DNA of 64,000 nucleotides from UBA6265 sp964526965 (GCA_964526965.1 CAZGML010000001.1:62001-126000), one strand, 5' to 3'; shown: positions 8,297-17,492, numbered from the stretch's first letter. Notes: generated by a model from the letters alone, not told the origin. Numbers and translations: made by a program.

Positions 8297-8665
8297 CTAT
8301 TGATCTCGCTCCCGACGAAGATCCTCGAGATCGATCACATCGCGGCGACGCCGCTCTTCTTCGGACATGCCGGATTCACGGAACGGATCATCCTGCATAT
8401 GTGGCAGGCTGCCCGAGCTCCACGTGTACACGGTTGGGCCTTCGCCTTCGCTGCCGGGGCGGCGGCGAACATTCCACCAAAACAGGAATGCGGCCACGAA
8501 TACGATCAGGGCAATAGCCACAAATCCGAACTGCAGCACTGCGCCAACAACGCCACTAAACACCCACCCAAGCAGGATGCCCAGGAACAGGCCGAGGACG
8601 AAGGCGATTTTCGTCATACGGGGAATGAATGATTGGATTGATTGTCGGTTGGTTTGAAATTGCAT
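8297..8665 (-). CDS. Small membrane protein of unknown function
   Basis: A 122-aa protein with two adjacent hydrophobic helices (about 19-41 and 44-65) followed by a charged, probably cytoplasmic tail of about 55 residues rich in Arg/Glu (SEEERRRRDVIDLEDLRRE). No known domain is recognised. It precedes the TauE/SafE gene in the same orientation and ends inside the possible extended reading frame of that gene, so the two may be co-expressed. Confidence 0.65.
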   Translation of the reverse strand: MQFQTNRQSIQSFIPRMTKIAFVLGLFLGILLGWVFSGVVGAVLQFGFVAIALIVFVAAFLFWWNVRRRPGSEGEGPTVYTWSSGSLPHMQDDPFRESGMSEEERRRRDVIDLEDLRRERDQ

Positions 8666-8780
8666 GCGTGAACTCCGCTAGCGCGCCTGCCTACACCCTC
8701 AATGGTGCCAGCGGGTATCCTGAATCTATATTGTAGTGCGTCTGGTTCTGTTGAGAACCCCTATTTGCAACGGAGCAATC

Positions 8781-9230
8781 ATGTCTGAAGTGACTGTGAT
8801 CACCACCTCATTTGAAATCGTGGAGCCGCTCTTCCTGCGCGTCTCCGAGCAGCGAATACTCGCCGCCGGCGGGGCTGTGACTCACGCGAGTTTCAGCGTA
8901 AGCCCGGATGCGTTCGGCGCGTACAACATGACGATCGAAGTCGAGCCTGATTCGCTCGAGGCCGTGCAGGATGTACTTGTGACCGAATTCCCGGTTGAAA
9001 CGATGATCCGGGACGGCGAGCTGCAAAAGCTCGCGCACGACGCGGGAACGGTAACGACGAAATTCGGCGAGGTACCGATTCGCGATCGGGTTTGGCATGA
9101 TCGCGTTATCGGCGTGCTACCCAGCCTGACCGAATGCGCAACACTGGCCAGGCGCTTCAATGTTCCCGGTGTCATGGTGTGGCACGAGGCGTTGCGGCTT
9201 TCCGAATCCCGCATTGGGCTCAAGTACTAA
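8781..9230 (+). CDS. Stand-alone domain resembling the LarC C-terminal region
   Basis: A 149-aa soluble protein. The C-terminal two thirds follow the layout of the C-terminal domain of the LarC nickel-insertion protein: a ferredoxin-like strand/helix segment with EPDSLEAVQDVLVTEF, then GTVTTKFGEVPIRDRVW, VIGVLPSLTECATLARRF, NVPGVMVWHEAL. In LarC the equivalent block reads approximately as a GxVRVKV strand, VxPEYEDCRRLAE, GVPLxEV. No LarC N-terminal domain, larB or larE is in the window. The start at 8781 follows a CGGAGC ribosome site; longer starts lack one. The assignment is by pattern recall and needs a profile search. A free-standing adaptor or sensor role is guesswork. Confidence 0.5.
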   Translation: MSEVTVITTSFEIVEPLFLRVSEQRILAAGGAVTHASFSVSPDAFGAYNMTIEVEPDSLEAVQDVLVTEFPVETMIRDGELQKLAHDAGTVTTKFGEVPIRDRVWHDRVIGVLPSLTECATLARRFNVPGVMVWHEALRLSESRIGLKY

Positions 9231-10854
9231 TTCGCCGGAATCGTGCGGGGAGTCGCTCCCTGATCAACGTCCAGAGCTGGCGGATAACATCTGGTACGAG
9301 CCAGATCACCATCGCCAGGTAGATGGCTACGAAAATGGCGCCCGGTACCGCAACCAGCATTATCCGGGATCCGATCATGGGAAGAGAGAAATGATGATCG
9401 GTCAGCCAGGCGAGTCCGTACCAGGCAAGCCATCCGCCCGCCGCTGCTGCCAATGCCGAGCCGGCAATGCGCGGGATCAGGTTGCGTAACGACGGACTGG
9501 AAGCCCACCCGAAGGCACGCCTGCCGAACCACCAAATCACGATGGTATGGAAGATAAATTGGGCCGAGTTCGCCAGCACCAGGCCCATCATGCCGAGCTG
9601 TTCGACAAGTGAAAACGCCACTACGAAATAGACAAACACCGCTGCAACGCCGATGGCGACCGGCAGCTTCGTATTCTGGCGCGAGTAGAACGCGAATATC
9701 AGCACCTGGTCGTACGCGGCCATGAGCGTTCCCGGTAAGTAGCCCAGCAGTGCAAGGGATATCTGGTTAACGCCTACTTCCGTTGTTGCGCCATACCCAA
9801 AGAGCAGGCGGGCGATGGGATCCGAAAGCGTGGCCAATGCGAATGTCGCCGGGAAGATCAGCACCGTCACCATCGAAAGTGCCCGACCGAGTGTCCCACG
9901 GAAGGCGGCAGAATCGCTGCTCTGGAAGTGGCGCGCAAGTGTTGGCAAGGCCGCCAGGGAAATGGCCGCTGCCACGATTCCGAGCGTGAGTTGTACCAGC
10001 GTGGTTGCGTATCGCATTGCGCCAACGGCGTTTTCTCCCGCGCCCCAGGCGAGACCGCGATCGATGATCACCGCCGCGCTATTGAACAATAGTCCGATAA
10101 AGACGGGGATGTAGAGCCACCCCATCTGGCGGAGCGCGGGATGTTTCCAGGAGAACGCCGGAACGGGCAGGATTCCGTTTCGAATAAGCGGCGGTATCTG
10201 GATCAGGATGATCATGGCAGCGCCGAGCACCGTGCCCCAGGCCATGGCCTCCACGCCCCAACGTGCTCCGAACAGCGCGGTTACCACCACAATCGCCAGA
10301 TTGCGCACTGCCGTAGAGAGTGCAGGCGCCGTGACTTTCTCAACGGCGTACAGCATCGCCTGGAGCACCGTTGCCAGGCAGAGAAGCAACGCAGCGGGCA
10401 GCACGATTTGCACCAGTCGGATGGTTAGGTCGATGGTTTCCGGCCCGCGCGCGAGCTCATCTCCTGAAATGCGTATTAACAGGTTCACAACGGTGGATGC
10501 GTTGAACTCGGCTATGACGACCACCGTGCCGACGACCAGCAGCACACCAATCAACAGCGTGCCGCCGATTCGTCTCAGTTCCATGCGGGAGGCGAACTCC
10601 GGCGCAGCCCACTGGGCCAACACGGGAATTAGCGCTGCCTGCAGTGCTCCACTTGCGAGCAGATCGAAAAGCAGGGTCTGGAGATTGTCGGCAACGGTGA
10701 AGGCAGCGATCTCATCGCCGGTACCGAAGAGCCCGGCCGCGAGCTGCTCACGAACCAGACCCAATACGCGACTGAGCACATTCCCCAGCATAAGAATGAG
10801 CGCCGCAATGGCGATTCCACCTGTCTTGCGCGACGGTGCCGCCGATTCACTCAC
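9220..10854 (-). CDS. murJ: Lipid II flippase MurJ (MviN)
   Basis: A 544-aa integral membrane protein with about 14 hydrophobic segments and the MurJ/MviN N-terminal signature (LGNVLSRVLGLVREQLAAGLFG, here spanning residues 23-44), followed by AFTVADNLQTLLFDLLASGALQ. MurJ flips the peptidoglycan precursor lipid II across the membrane. It is the last gene of a minus-strand operon: its ATG overlaps the stop of the B-box membrane protein gene by four bases. Its 3' end overlaps the convergent LarC-like gene by 11 bases. Confidence 0.92.
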   Translation of the reverse strand: MSESAAPSRKTGGIAIAALILMLGNVLSRVLGLVREQLAAGLFGTGDEIAAFTVADNLQTLLFDLLASGALQAALIPVLAQWAAPEFASRMELRRIGGTLLIGVLLVVGTVVVIAEFNASTVVNLLIRISGDELARGPETIDLTIRLVQIVLPAALLLCLATVLQAMLYAVEKVTAPALSTAVRNLAIVVVTALFGARWGVEAMAWGTVLGAAMIILIQIPPLIRNGILPVPAFSWKHPALRQMGWLYIPVFIGLLFNSAAVIIDRGLAWGAGENAVGAMRYATTLVQLTLGIVAAAISLAALPTLARHFQSSDSAAFRGTLGRALSMVTVLIFPATFALATLSDPIARLLFGYGATTEVGVNQISLALLGYLPGTLMAAYDQVLIFAFYSRQNTKLPVAIGVAAVFVYFVVAFSLVEQLGMMGLVLANSAQFIFHTIVIWWFGRRAFGWASSPSLRNLIPRIAGSALAAAAGGWLAWYGLAWLTDHHFSLPMIGSRIMLVAVPGAIFVAIYLAMVIWLVPDVIRQLWTLIRERLPARFRRIST

Positions 10855-11387
10855 CGGAACCGCACCCAGGCGATCAGGTACGCGATGGCGACGAACACGA
10901 GATCGGGTATCGCCCGAAGTTGCAACAGGTTCGCCACCAGGGGCGACATGTCATTGATATGTTCGAACGTAATTCCGTAGCGATTCGCCAAGAGAAATCG
11001 ACTCAACAGGAACCCGGCTGTGATGATCGCCATGGAGGCGATCTGTAAGTCGCTCCCGCGCTTGTTGTTGGTTGCCCAGGCAACCGTCTCCACAACGCCG
11101 AAGCCCATGGCCAAGGAGAGGTAGAACTGCCACGTGGGGAAGAATCGCCACAAAACTGCAACAACAACGGCAACCAACAAGCCGGCCAGCACCGCCTTCA
11201 GGAGCGAGTCTGTTGCGGTTCGAATAGTTCCCGGCGCACGCACACCCGCACATTCGGGGCAGCGATTGCCGACATCGGTGCGAACTGCGTCCAGCGGGCA
11301 GATCGGCTTGCCGCACCGGTTGCAGCGCAATCCGGTGAGAGTATCGGGATGATAAGAACAGGGAACGGGTCCCGAGGAATAATCCAT
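10851..11387 (-). CDS. B-box-type zinc-finger membrane protein
   Basis: A 178-aa protein with an N-terminal cysteine/histidine cluster (CSYHPDTLTGLRCNRCGKPICPLDA, then CPECAGV; residues 10-46). This is the short zinc ribbon seen ahead of many bacterial membrane proteins, including rhomboids. Four or so hydrophobic helices follow. The C-terminal part has no rhomboid GxSG serine motif, so it is not a protease of that kind. It overlaps murJ (ATGA), which suggests a link to envelope assembly. No ribosome site is obvious at the start. Confidence 0.7.
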   Translation of the reverse strand: MDYSSGPVPCSYHPDTLTGLRCNRCGKPICPLDAVRTDVGNRCPECAGVRAPGTIRTATDSLLKAVLAGLLVAVVVAVLWRFFPTWQFYLSLAMGFGVVETVAWATNNKRGSDLQIASMAIITAGFLLSRFLLANRYGITFEHINDMSPLVANLLQLRAIPDLVFVAIAYLIAWVRFR

Positions 11388-11436
11388 GCACGCGAATCCG
11401 CAGCGATTCCAGTCGGTTTCTCCGACAACTATCCGG

Positions 11437-12210
11437 CTATTCTACGCCACGTGCCAGCTTCGATCTGATGGCTTCGAGAATCACCAGTACGGCAAAATGC
11501 GGAAGCACCAGTTGTCTGCGCCAGCGCCATGGCTCTCGTGCGAGGCGATACAGCCATTCCAGCCCCAGGCGGCGCACCAATAGCGGCGCCAGCGGCGTGT
11601 GGCCAGAGATGTAATCTAAAGCGCCACCGATACCTGCAACAACCTTCACACCTGAAGCTTCGAGGTCGGCAAAATTACGTTGAATCCAGTGGATTTGTGC
11701 GGGCGCTCCGTAGGCAACCAACACGATACTCGCACCAGATTCACGAACGCGACGAATGGATTCATCGTCGTGTCCCGCTCGCGGTGAGCCATCGGCCCAG
11801 GTGCCGACGATATTCGTGCCGGGGTAGTCGTGGCGCAGTTTCTTCGCGGCATCCTCAGCAACACCGGGCCCGGCACCAAGCAGAAAGATACCGGCGCCGG
11901 TTTCTGCGGAAAGCTGCGCCATATCGGGCGTGAGCATCACACCGGTATACCGCTCGGACTCAACGCCGCTGTGGAGCAATCGCATCGCTATGGCGAGGCC
12001 GGCACCATCTACAGTGACCACGCCTGCCGATTCAATTGACTGGGCGAATTCCGGATCCTTAAGCGCAGTCATCACATATTCGGGGTTGGCGGTGACCACG
12101 TGCAGCAACCCCTCACCTGTACGGAGATGCTGCGCGACTGTATTGAACAAATCGCGTCGGGTGCCGGGTGTGATTTCCACACCCAGCACTTTTGGACGGT
12201 GAGACATCAT
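11437..12210 (-). CDS. WecG/TagA/CpsF family glycosyltransferase
   Basis: A 257-aa GT26 family enzyme. Visible motifs are HVVTANPEYVMTAL (about 37-50), VTVDGAGLAIAMRLL with the catalytic-type Asp, FLLGAGPGVAEDAA and VVAGIGGALDYISGHTPLAP, then the Arg/Trp-rich C-terminus (RRLGLEWLYRLAREPWRWRR) that contacts the membrane. The family transfers N-acetylmannosamine or N-acetylmannosaminuronate to undecaprenyl-linked glycans. Its start overlaps the stop of the DUF2207 gene by four bases, placing it in the DUF2207-tagA-B-box-murJ operon. Confidence 0.9.
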   Translation of the reverse strand: MMSHRPKVLGVEITPGTRRDLFNTVAQHLRTGEGLLHVVTANPEYVMTALKDPEFAQSIESAGVVTVDGAGLAIAMRLLHSGVESERYTGVMLTPDMAQLSAETGAGIFLLGAGPGVAEDAAKKLRHDYPGTNIVGTWADGSPRAGHDDESIRRVRESGASIVLVAYGAPAQIHWIQRNFADLEASGVKVVAGIGGALDYISGHTPLAPLLVRRLGLEWLYRLAREPWRWRRQLVLPHFAVLVILEAIRSKLARGVE

Positions 12211-14249
12211 CCGAAGCTGCTGCTTCCGCCGCCGCCTCCCCCGCCGCCGAAGCCGCCTCCGCCGGAGAATCCACCGCCTCCGCCGCCGAAGCCACCGCTG
12301 CTGCCAGAGCTGTTACTTAATACCTTGGCCGCGGTACCGAGCATACCCAACAGGCTACCGGAAGCCCCGGTGAGCCCACGCCCGGCAGCGTCGCTTGAGC
12401 CTTGCAGGTCTGGGAATGACAGGCCGCCGCCATCGCCGCCATCACCCTCGCGGGAGCCTCCACGCGGGGTCGGGCCAGTGCCAAAGACCCAGCCGCCCGA
12501 GCGGCGTCGGCCGTGACCGTGTCCATGGTGATGACCATGGCCGAATGCACCTCCGCCCGTGGGGATAAAGACCGGTCCGCCACCAAACCAGTCGGGAGTG
12601 TTTGCGCCAGCACGCTCGAACTTGGTCACCCAGCTTGATTCGATACCAAAGGCGACCGCGTACGGGAGGTAGCGCTCGAAGATCTCCTGACTCTCCTTAA
12701 GATCGACACGCTTTTCGATATCTTCCAGGTAGCGCTTGAAGGCCTTCCACTTGGCGGCCGCCTCGGCGCCCTTCAAGGTCTTGCGAACCATTGCCTGGCT
12801 AACCGTGAGCCCCAGGAAGAAGACGAATGCTGCCGCAAATGCCATGAACCAAACCCAGCCAGATTCACCGCCATAGACCTGGGCCACGAAGAACCAGACG
12901 ATAACCGCGATGATTGGCGCGAAGATGCCCATAAGGCTGTAGCGAGCCCGCACTTTATCCGGCCGCTTTTCAAAGTAGCCGTGTTCGACCACTTCCTTGT
13001 AGAAGCCACCATGAATCTTGCTGGCGTTCTTCACCATGCGTTCCTGGGCCTTGTGCATAGGGGTGACTTTGCCGACCTCAAGCCTGCCGGGGAAGATCGT
13101 ATCGAGCAGCTGTCGCTCGTAGTCCTGCATCGGCTGTTTGAGATCGAGCAATTCGATGTCGTAGACGGTATTGCCGCCGAACCCGGCAAACCCGCCCTCC
13201 TTGCGACCATCGCTGATATGAATAATGTGCCTGCGGCCAAGATCGACGAGCGTCGCCACAACATCTCGGGTGTCGGTGCGTTCGTCGATAAGCGTCCCCG
13301 CAGCGCCTGGATGCAGGTCGTCTGGCGGCTCACTCATCGTTTCAGCAACGAGTCCGATTTCGGGATCACGACCCGTGGTGTACCAGCGCAGGATGACGAG
13401 GATTGCACCGCCGACACCGATCAGCAGGCCAAAGCCAAGATAGATGGTGCCTGCAACTGCGTTCTTGTCCTCCTGCTCTTCCTGCAGGGCGCGTTCGCGG
13501 TCGTCGGCCTCTTGCCAGGATGGCACGGTGGCCGAGGTGATTGGCGGGAACTGCAATCGCGCGTCGAACTCACTGCCGGACTCCAGATTGGTTCGCTCCC
13601 ACACCCAGGTTTGGCCATCCTGGGTCTCGCCATCGTCCGGCTGCCAAACCGTCTCTTCAGTATCCACGACTTCCGGCAGGTGGTAGGTAATGGTCGCGCT
13701 TTCAACATCGGCACTACCTGTTACATCGGCCGGAACACCAACCCACCAAAGCTGCTGGTTGGCGGGATCTTCGTCCGGATACACCCGAAGGCCGCCGATA
13801 ACATCGAATTCGATGACGATGACGCGGTCCTCGGTGCCACTCGTGGGATCGAAGTTATATACGATCTCGGTCTCATCGATTCGCTCGTTCAGGACATATG
13901 TGCCCGGCTCGCCGTTATCTTGCGACATCTGCTCGAACTCGCGCGGCTCCTCGCCCTGGCTATTCGCAACGTGGACCTGGAAGTTCTCCATTGCTTCCAC
14001 ACGGTCTGCGGGAATAACGCGATTCCCGAATGAGAATTCGCCGCTAAAGGAGACCACCTGGGTCTCAACCACGTGGAACGTCCCGTCCTCATGGACAGTG
14101 ATCTCGGTGTTATATTCCTTCCAGTAGGCGCTGCGATTCGCCTGCGCCTCCACGCTTAACAGCGCACCGGGAATAAGCATCGCCAGCAGCGCAAGTACTA
14201 TCCCCGAGCTGAGAACAAATCGGCCCGTACCCCTGATCCACGTTTTCAT
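12207..14249 (-). CDS. DUF2207-domain membrane protein with glycine-rich tail
   Basis: A 680-aa predicted membrane protein: signal or anchor helix (about 12-32), a long extracytoplasmic beta-rich DUF2207 region (about 35-265, beginning YWKEYNTEITVHEDGTFHV), a membrane helix (about 270-290), a soluble middle domain, and two close helices (about 445-490). It ends in a low-complexity tail of Gly, Ser and Phe (last 30 residues almost all Gly/Ser). Functions of DUF2207 proteins are not established. The Gly-rich end is common in the family. It heads the operon with the glycosyltransferase, B-box protein and murJ, which suggests a cell-envelope role. A GGGGAG ribosome site precedes the ATG. Confidence 0.85.
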   Translation of the reverse strand: MKTWIRGTGRFVLSSGIVLALLAMLIPGALLSVEAQANRSAYWKEYNTEITVHEDGTFHVVETQVVSFSGEFSFGNRVIPADRVEAMENFQVHVANSQGEEPREFEQMSQDNGEPGTYVLNERIDETEIVYNFDPTSGTEDRVIVIEFDVIGGLRVYPDEDPANQQLWWVGVPADVTGSADVESATITYHLPEVVDTEETVWQPDDGETQDGQTWVWERTNLESGSEFDARLQFPPITSATVPSWQEADDRERALQEEQEDKNAVAGTIYLGFGLLIGVGGAILVILRWYTTGRDPEIGLVAETMSEPPDDLHPGAAGTLIDERTDTRDVVATLVDLGRRHIIHISDGRKEGGFAGFGGNTVYDIELLDLKQPMQDYERQLLDTIFPGRLEVGKVTPMHKAQERMVKNASKIHGGFYKEVVEHGYFEKRPDKVRARYSLMGIFAPIIAVIVWFFVAQVYGGESGWVWFMAFAAAFVFFLGLTVSQAMVRKTLKGAEAAAKWKAFKRYLEDIEKRVDLKESQEIFERYLPYAVAFGIESSWVTKFERAGANTPDWFGGGPVFIPTGGGAFGHGHHHGHGHGRRRSGGWVFGTGPTPRGGSREGDGGDGGGLSFPDLQGSSDAAGRGLTGASGSLLGMLGTAAKVLSNSSGSSGGFGGGGGGFSGGGGFGGGGGGGGSSSFG

Positions 14250-14381
14250 GAACGCTCCCCGTTATGGTTTGGTTTATCGTCTCACTATTCTAACGCGCCG
14301 GCTTGCCATATGGTTGCCCTGGCTGCTCCCACTTGGCATGGAACCGTACAATAGAACCAGTGAACGACGCAGGAACGAGCG

Positions 14382-14840
14382 ATGCAACAGCCAACAACCC
14401 ACAATCACATCCATCTCAGCCCGACTGAAATCGAACAGCGACTCAAGCAGCACGGCTATCGACTGACCGCTCCACGATCCGCAATCGTTGAGGCGGTGCT
14501 TCGTCACGATCGACCTTTCACTGCGGAACAGTTGGTGACGGAACTGGCGGGCGGAGCAAATTCACCCGGCCGGGCTACCGTCTATCGCACGCTGGAAGTT
14601 CTGGCCAGTATGGACGTGCTCACCCGAATCGTCTCGCCAGACGGGCAACCCCGGTACATCAGTGGAGCACCCGGGCATCGGCATCACCTGCTCTGCGAGC
14701 GTTGCGGCGCCACGGTAACCATCACGTCGTGCCCGGTGCCGGAGCTGCTCACCATGCTTGCCAGCGAAACGGATTTCGTCATCAACGACCACACCCTCGA
14801 GGTCTTCGGAATCTGCCCCGCCTGCCAACAAACCGGATAA
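14382..14840 (+). CDS. Fur-family metal-responsive regulator (Zur-like)
   Basis: A 152-aa Fur-family repressor. The winged helix spans about 14-90 (RLTAPRSAIVEAVL, then GRATVYRTLEVLASM as recognition helix). The C-terminal half has HRHHLLCERCGATV (a Cys pair that binds structural zinc) and a second pair in FGICPACQQ. It lies 90 bases upstream of a metal ABC ATPase-permease operon in the same orientation, so a role as zinc or manganese sensor for that transporter is likely. The His-rich N-terminus (residues 6-11) is unusual and may bind metal. A TACAAT -10-like box lies at 14347-14352. Confidence 0.88.
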   Translation: MQQPTTHNHIHLSPTEIEQRLKQHGYRLTAPRSAIVEAVLRHDRPFTAEQLVTELAGGANSPGRATVYRTLEVLASMDVLTRIVSPDGQPRYISGAPGHRHHLLCERCGATVTITSCPVPELLTMLASETDFVINDHTLEVFGICPACQQTG

Positions 14841-14845
14841 TCGTA

Positions 14846-14862
14846 TTGACACCTGGTATCAA
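14846..14862. promoter_or_regulatory. Dyad overlapping a -35 box before the metal ABC genes
   Basis: TTGACACC-T-GGTATCAA is an inverted repeat with 7 of 8 arm bases matching. Its left arm contains a consensus TTGACA -35 box (14846-14851), with a weak TAGGTT -10 at 14870-14875. It lies between the Fur-family gene and the ABC ATPase gene and is the best candidate operator for metal control of the transporter. It does not match the classic 19-bp Fur or Zur boxes I know. Confidence 0.5.
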
Positions 14863-14929
14863 TTACTGCTAGGTTTGCACCCGCCATGCAATGCCGCTGG
14901 CTGCTTCTCGACCAAGGATCTGGATCGGT

Positions 14930-15688
14930 ATGAAACCCGCCAATTACGTACTCATGTGCACAAACCTGAGCGTGCACTACGAAAATCGTTCTGCACTTCG
15001 CAACGTAAACATGACAGTACAAGCGGGTCACATTACCGCACTTCTCGGTCCAAACGGTGCAGGCAAGAGCACGCTACTGAAAGTGCTGGCAGGCATGATC
15101 CCTCCCAGCCACGGATCTGTTGCATTTGAGAACCAGGATCTCACCGGCCCCCACTCCGAAATTACCTACGTTCCTCAGAGATCCGATGTCGACTGGAAAT
15201 TCCCGATTTCCGTCCAGGAGTGCGTGCTGCTCGGGCTCGCCAACGCGCGATCCCGGTTTCGACCGTTCTCACGCAAGGACAAAGAAGCAGCGATAAAGGC
15301 CCTGAGCGATGTTGGCATGGATCACCTCGCCCATGCGCAGATTGACGCTCTCAGTGGTGGCCAGCAACAGCGCGTATTTCTGGCTCGGGCGCTGCTCAGT
15401 CGCGGCGCTGTGTTGCTGTTAGACGAGCCGTTCACAGGCGTGGACGTTCCCACCCAGACCATGCTGGTGGAGATCCTCGATAATTTGCGTGCCGAGGGGA
15501 CATCGATCGTCTACGCCACGCACGATCTTGCCCAGGCAGCCCGCACTGCCGATACCGCGGTGTTGCTCAATGGGGAGATCGTTGCAGAAGGTCCGTCCAG
15601 CGAAACCTTCACTGCAGAGAACCTGACCCGAACCTTCGGTGGCTCACTCGTATCGATTGAGTCATTGCAGGAGGCAGCGGTGTCATGA
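14930..15688 (+). CDS. Metal (Zn/Mn-type) ABC transporter ATP-binding protein
   Basis: An ABC ATPase of 252 aa from the chosen start: Walker A GPNGAGKST (about 37-45), Q-loop YVPQRSDVDWKFP (typical of the zinc/manganese ABC family), signature LSGGQQQR, Walker B VLLLDEPF, H-loop ATHDL. The aspartate-tryptophan after the Q-loop is characteristic of ZnuC/MntB-type ATPases. I chose ATG 14930 for its AAGGAT site; the frame is open to 14891. The stop overlaps the permease ATG (ATGA). No substrate-binding lipoprotein gene lies beside it. Confidence 0.9.
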   Translation: MKPANYVLMCTNLSVHYENRSALRNVNMTVQAGHITALLGPNGAGKSTLLKVLAGMIPPSHGSVAFENQDLTGPHSEITYVPQRSDVDWKFPISVQECVLLGLANARSRFRPFSRKDKEAAIKALSDVGMDHLAHAQIDALSGGQQQRVFLARALLSRGAVLLLDEPFTGVDVPTQTMLVEILDNLRAEGTSIVYATHDLAQAARTADTAVLLNGEIVAEGPSSETFTAENLTRTFGGSLVSIESLQEAAVS

Positions 15689-16581
15689 GCTGGCTAACCG
15701 AGCCATGGCAGTACACGTTCATGCAGCATGCCTTCCTGGCGATCCTGCTGGTTGGAGTTATCTGCGGCGCCATTGGCGTCTTCGTGATATTGCGCGGCTA
15801 CTCCTTTCTCGGGGACGCTCTTGCCCATGCCATCTTCCCGGGAGTTGTGGTCACATTCATTCTTGGGGGCAATTTCGTGATCGGGGCGCTGATCGCTGCG
15901 ATCATCGTCTCCATGCTCATTGGGGTCGTTGGGCAAAGTGGACGCATCAACAACGACACGGCCATTGGCGTGTTGTTTGTGGGCGCGTTTGCCCTTGGTA
16001 TCGCGCTCATGAGCCTGCAAAGTGGTTACGTCAGGGATTTAAACGCATTCCTGTTTGGGTCGATTCTGGGAGTGAGTCGCAATGATCTTTGGCTCACCGC
16101 TGCGGTCGGGGTCATCGTTCTCGGACTCCTCGTCCTCTTCCGTCGCGAGATCACGCTGATCTCATTCGACCGCGTGTTCGCACGGTCAACCGGGCTGAAC
16201 CTGTGGTGGTACGATCAACTCTTCCTCGTACTGCTGGCGATGGCCATCGTAATTTCGCTACAAACAGTGGGGAACATTCTCGTGCTGGCAATGCTGGTGA
16301 CGCCAGCGGCCACGGCGCGCATGCTTACGGATAGTCTCCGTCGCATGATCGCGCTGAGCAGTACGCTCGGCGCCGTGAGTGGAATCACGGGTCTCTACAT
16401 TAGTTACTACGAAGGTGTGCCAAGCGGGGCTGCCGTTGTGCTGACGGCCACGGTGGTCTTCGGCATCGTCTTCCTCTTCGCGCCGCGAACCGGCATCATC
16501 ATTACGCGTGTGCGGCATCGCATGCATCACGGGCATCCCGAGGATGATGTGGATGTCATACCGGATAATCCGCAGCCCTAA
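15685..16581 (+). CDS. Metal ABC transporter permease (ZnuB/MntB type)
   Basis: A 298-aa inner-membrane permease with about 8-9 hydrophobic segments. It carries the family signatures GVFVILRGYSFLGDALAHAIFPG (region 32-54) and GNILVLAMLVTPAATARML, which surround the metal pathway. It is translationally coupled to the ATPase gene (4-base overlap). The substrate is probably Zn(II) or Mn(II), by family and by the neighbouring Fur-type regulator. Its 3' end overlaps the convergent transpeptidase gene by four bases. Confidence 0.92.
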   Translation: MSWLTEPWQYTFMQHAFLAILLVGVICGAIGVFVILRGYSFLGDALAHAIFPGVVVTFILGGNFVIGALIAAIIVSMLIGVVGQSGRINNDTAIGVLFVGAFALGIALMSLQSGYVRDLNAFLFGSILGVSRNDLWLTAAVGVIVLGLLVLFRREITLISFDRVFARSTGLNLWWYDQLFLVLLAMAIVISLQTVGNILVLAMLVTPAATARMLTDSLRRMIALSSTLGAVSGITGLYISYYEGVPSGAAVVLTATVVFGIVFLFAPRTGIIITRVRHRMHHGHPEDDVDVIPDNPQP

Positions 16582-17492
16582 TCGTGAACCTCTACGCGCA
16601 TACCGATTTGCGCGAAGTTGAAGAGAAACACGGCATCGTCCTCATTCAGCCGCACGCACCCGAGCGTGGTGGTGCCACCGGTTTGGACGACGTTGCCGAA
16701 CTCATCCCTCACAGGCGAGTGGAACCCGTTGCTACGGTCGGGATCGAACCCAACGAAATCCGTGAGATAGACGCCTTCCGCAAACGGGGTCTCGACCAGT
16801 GACTTCTCCTTGACGTGCACGTAGAACGTACCAAGGGCGGTAGCGTAATAGCCATCCGGGGAGAGATCGGCGCCGACCAGCGAATCGAACTGCGCAACGA
16901 TAATCTCACCGTTATAGAGCGTCACGGTGCGAGTGGTGCGATTGACATCGATCCACTTTTCACCTGGCTGCGGCGGGTCTTCGACGTGCGTATGGTGAGC
17001 CACCGCCGGCTTGCGTAGCGGTGCTTGTGTCGACTCTGGCGCTGGATCCTGCCGTGCGGGCACCTGAGTTGGAGCCGGTTCCGACCTCGCCTCAATTGAT
17101 TCGGACTCAGGCGCAGCTGCTGCAACTGTTTGCGATTGCGCCACAACGCGGTTCGGAGACTCCAGGTAAGCCGCCGACATCCAGCCACGGGCGCCTTCCA
17201 CGCTCACCTGAAGGAAGCCGGCCTCAGGTTGCGTATTGGCGGAAACCTCTGTTCCCATCGGGATAACCGAGAGCACATCGTACGACGTGCCGGGCCCGGC
17301 GCGGAGATTGACATTATCCGTTGTCATCAGCGTGGCGGGCAGCGGCACATCCTCATCAGTGGTGAGTTCGCCCATGTGAGGCAGCAGGTACCAAGAGGCA
17401 GTGGCGATTATCGCCACTGCCAGTATGGCTCGCAGTATCCAACCCGATTTGCGCCGTTGATTCCGTACGACAGGAAGCGTCTCCGTATTCAT
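16578..17492 (-). CDS. L,D-transpeptidase with SH3b domain, membrane-anchored
   Basis: A 304-aa protein: short basic N-terminus, one membrane helix (about 19-38), a bacterial SH3 domain (NVNLRAGPGTSYDVLSVIP, about 60-110), a Pro/Ala/Glu linker, then a YkuD domain (about 178-303). The catalytic region is NGFHSPVRD, a 14-residue gap, then TTLGCVRLN. The usual SHGC is TLGC here, so the nucleophile Cys and upstream His are kept but the His next to the Gly is lost. It should make 3-3 cross-links in peptidoglycan or attach proteins to it. A paralogue lies immediately upstream, three bases away. Confidence 0.88.
   Translation of the reverse strand: MNTETLPVVRNQRRKSGWILRAILAVAIIATASWYLLPHMGELTTDEDVPLPATLMTTDNVNLRAGPGTSYDVLSVIPMGTEVSANTQPEAGFLQVSVEGARGWMSAAYLESPNRVVAQSQTVAAAAPESESIEARSEPAPTQVPARQDPAPESTQAPLRKPAVAHHTHVEDPPQPGEKWIDVNRTTRTVTLYNGEIIVAQFDSLVGADLSPDGYYATALGTFYVHVKEKSLVETPFAEGVYLTDFVGFDPDRSNGFHSPVRDEFGNVVQTGGTTTLGCVRLNEDDAVFLFNFAQIGMRVEVHD

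Noticed and set aside
12100..12516. Proline-rich plus-strand frame
   Set aside because: It is the reverse reading of the glycine-rich tail of the DUF2207 protein.
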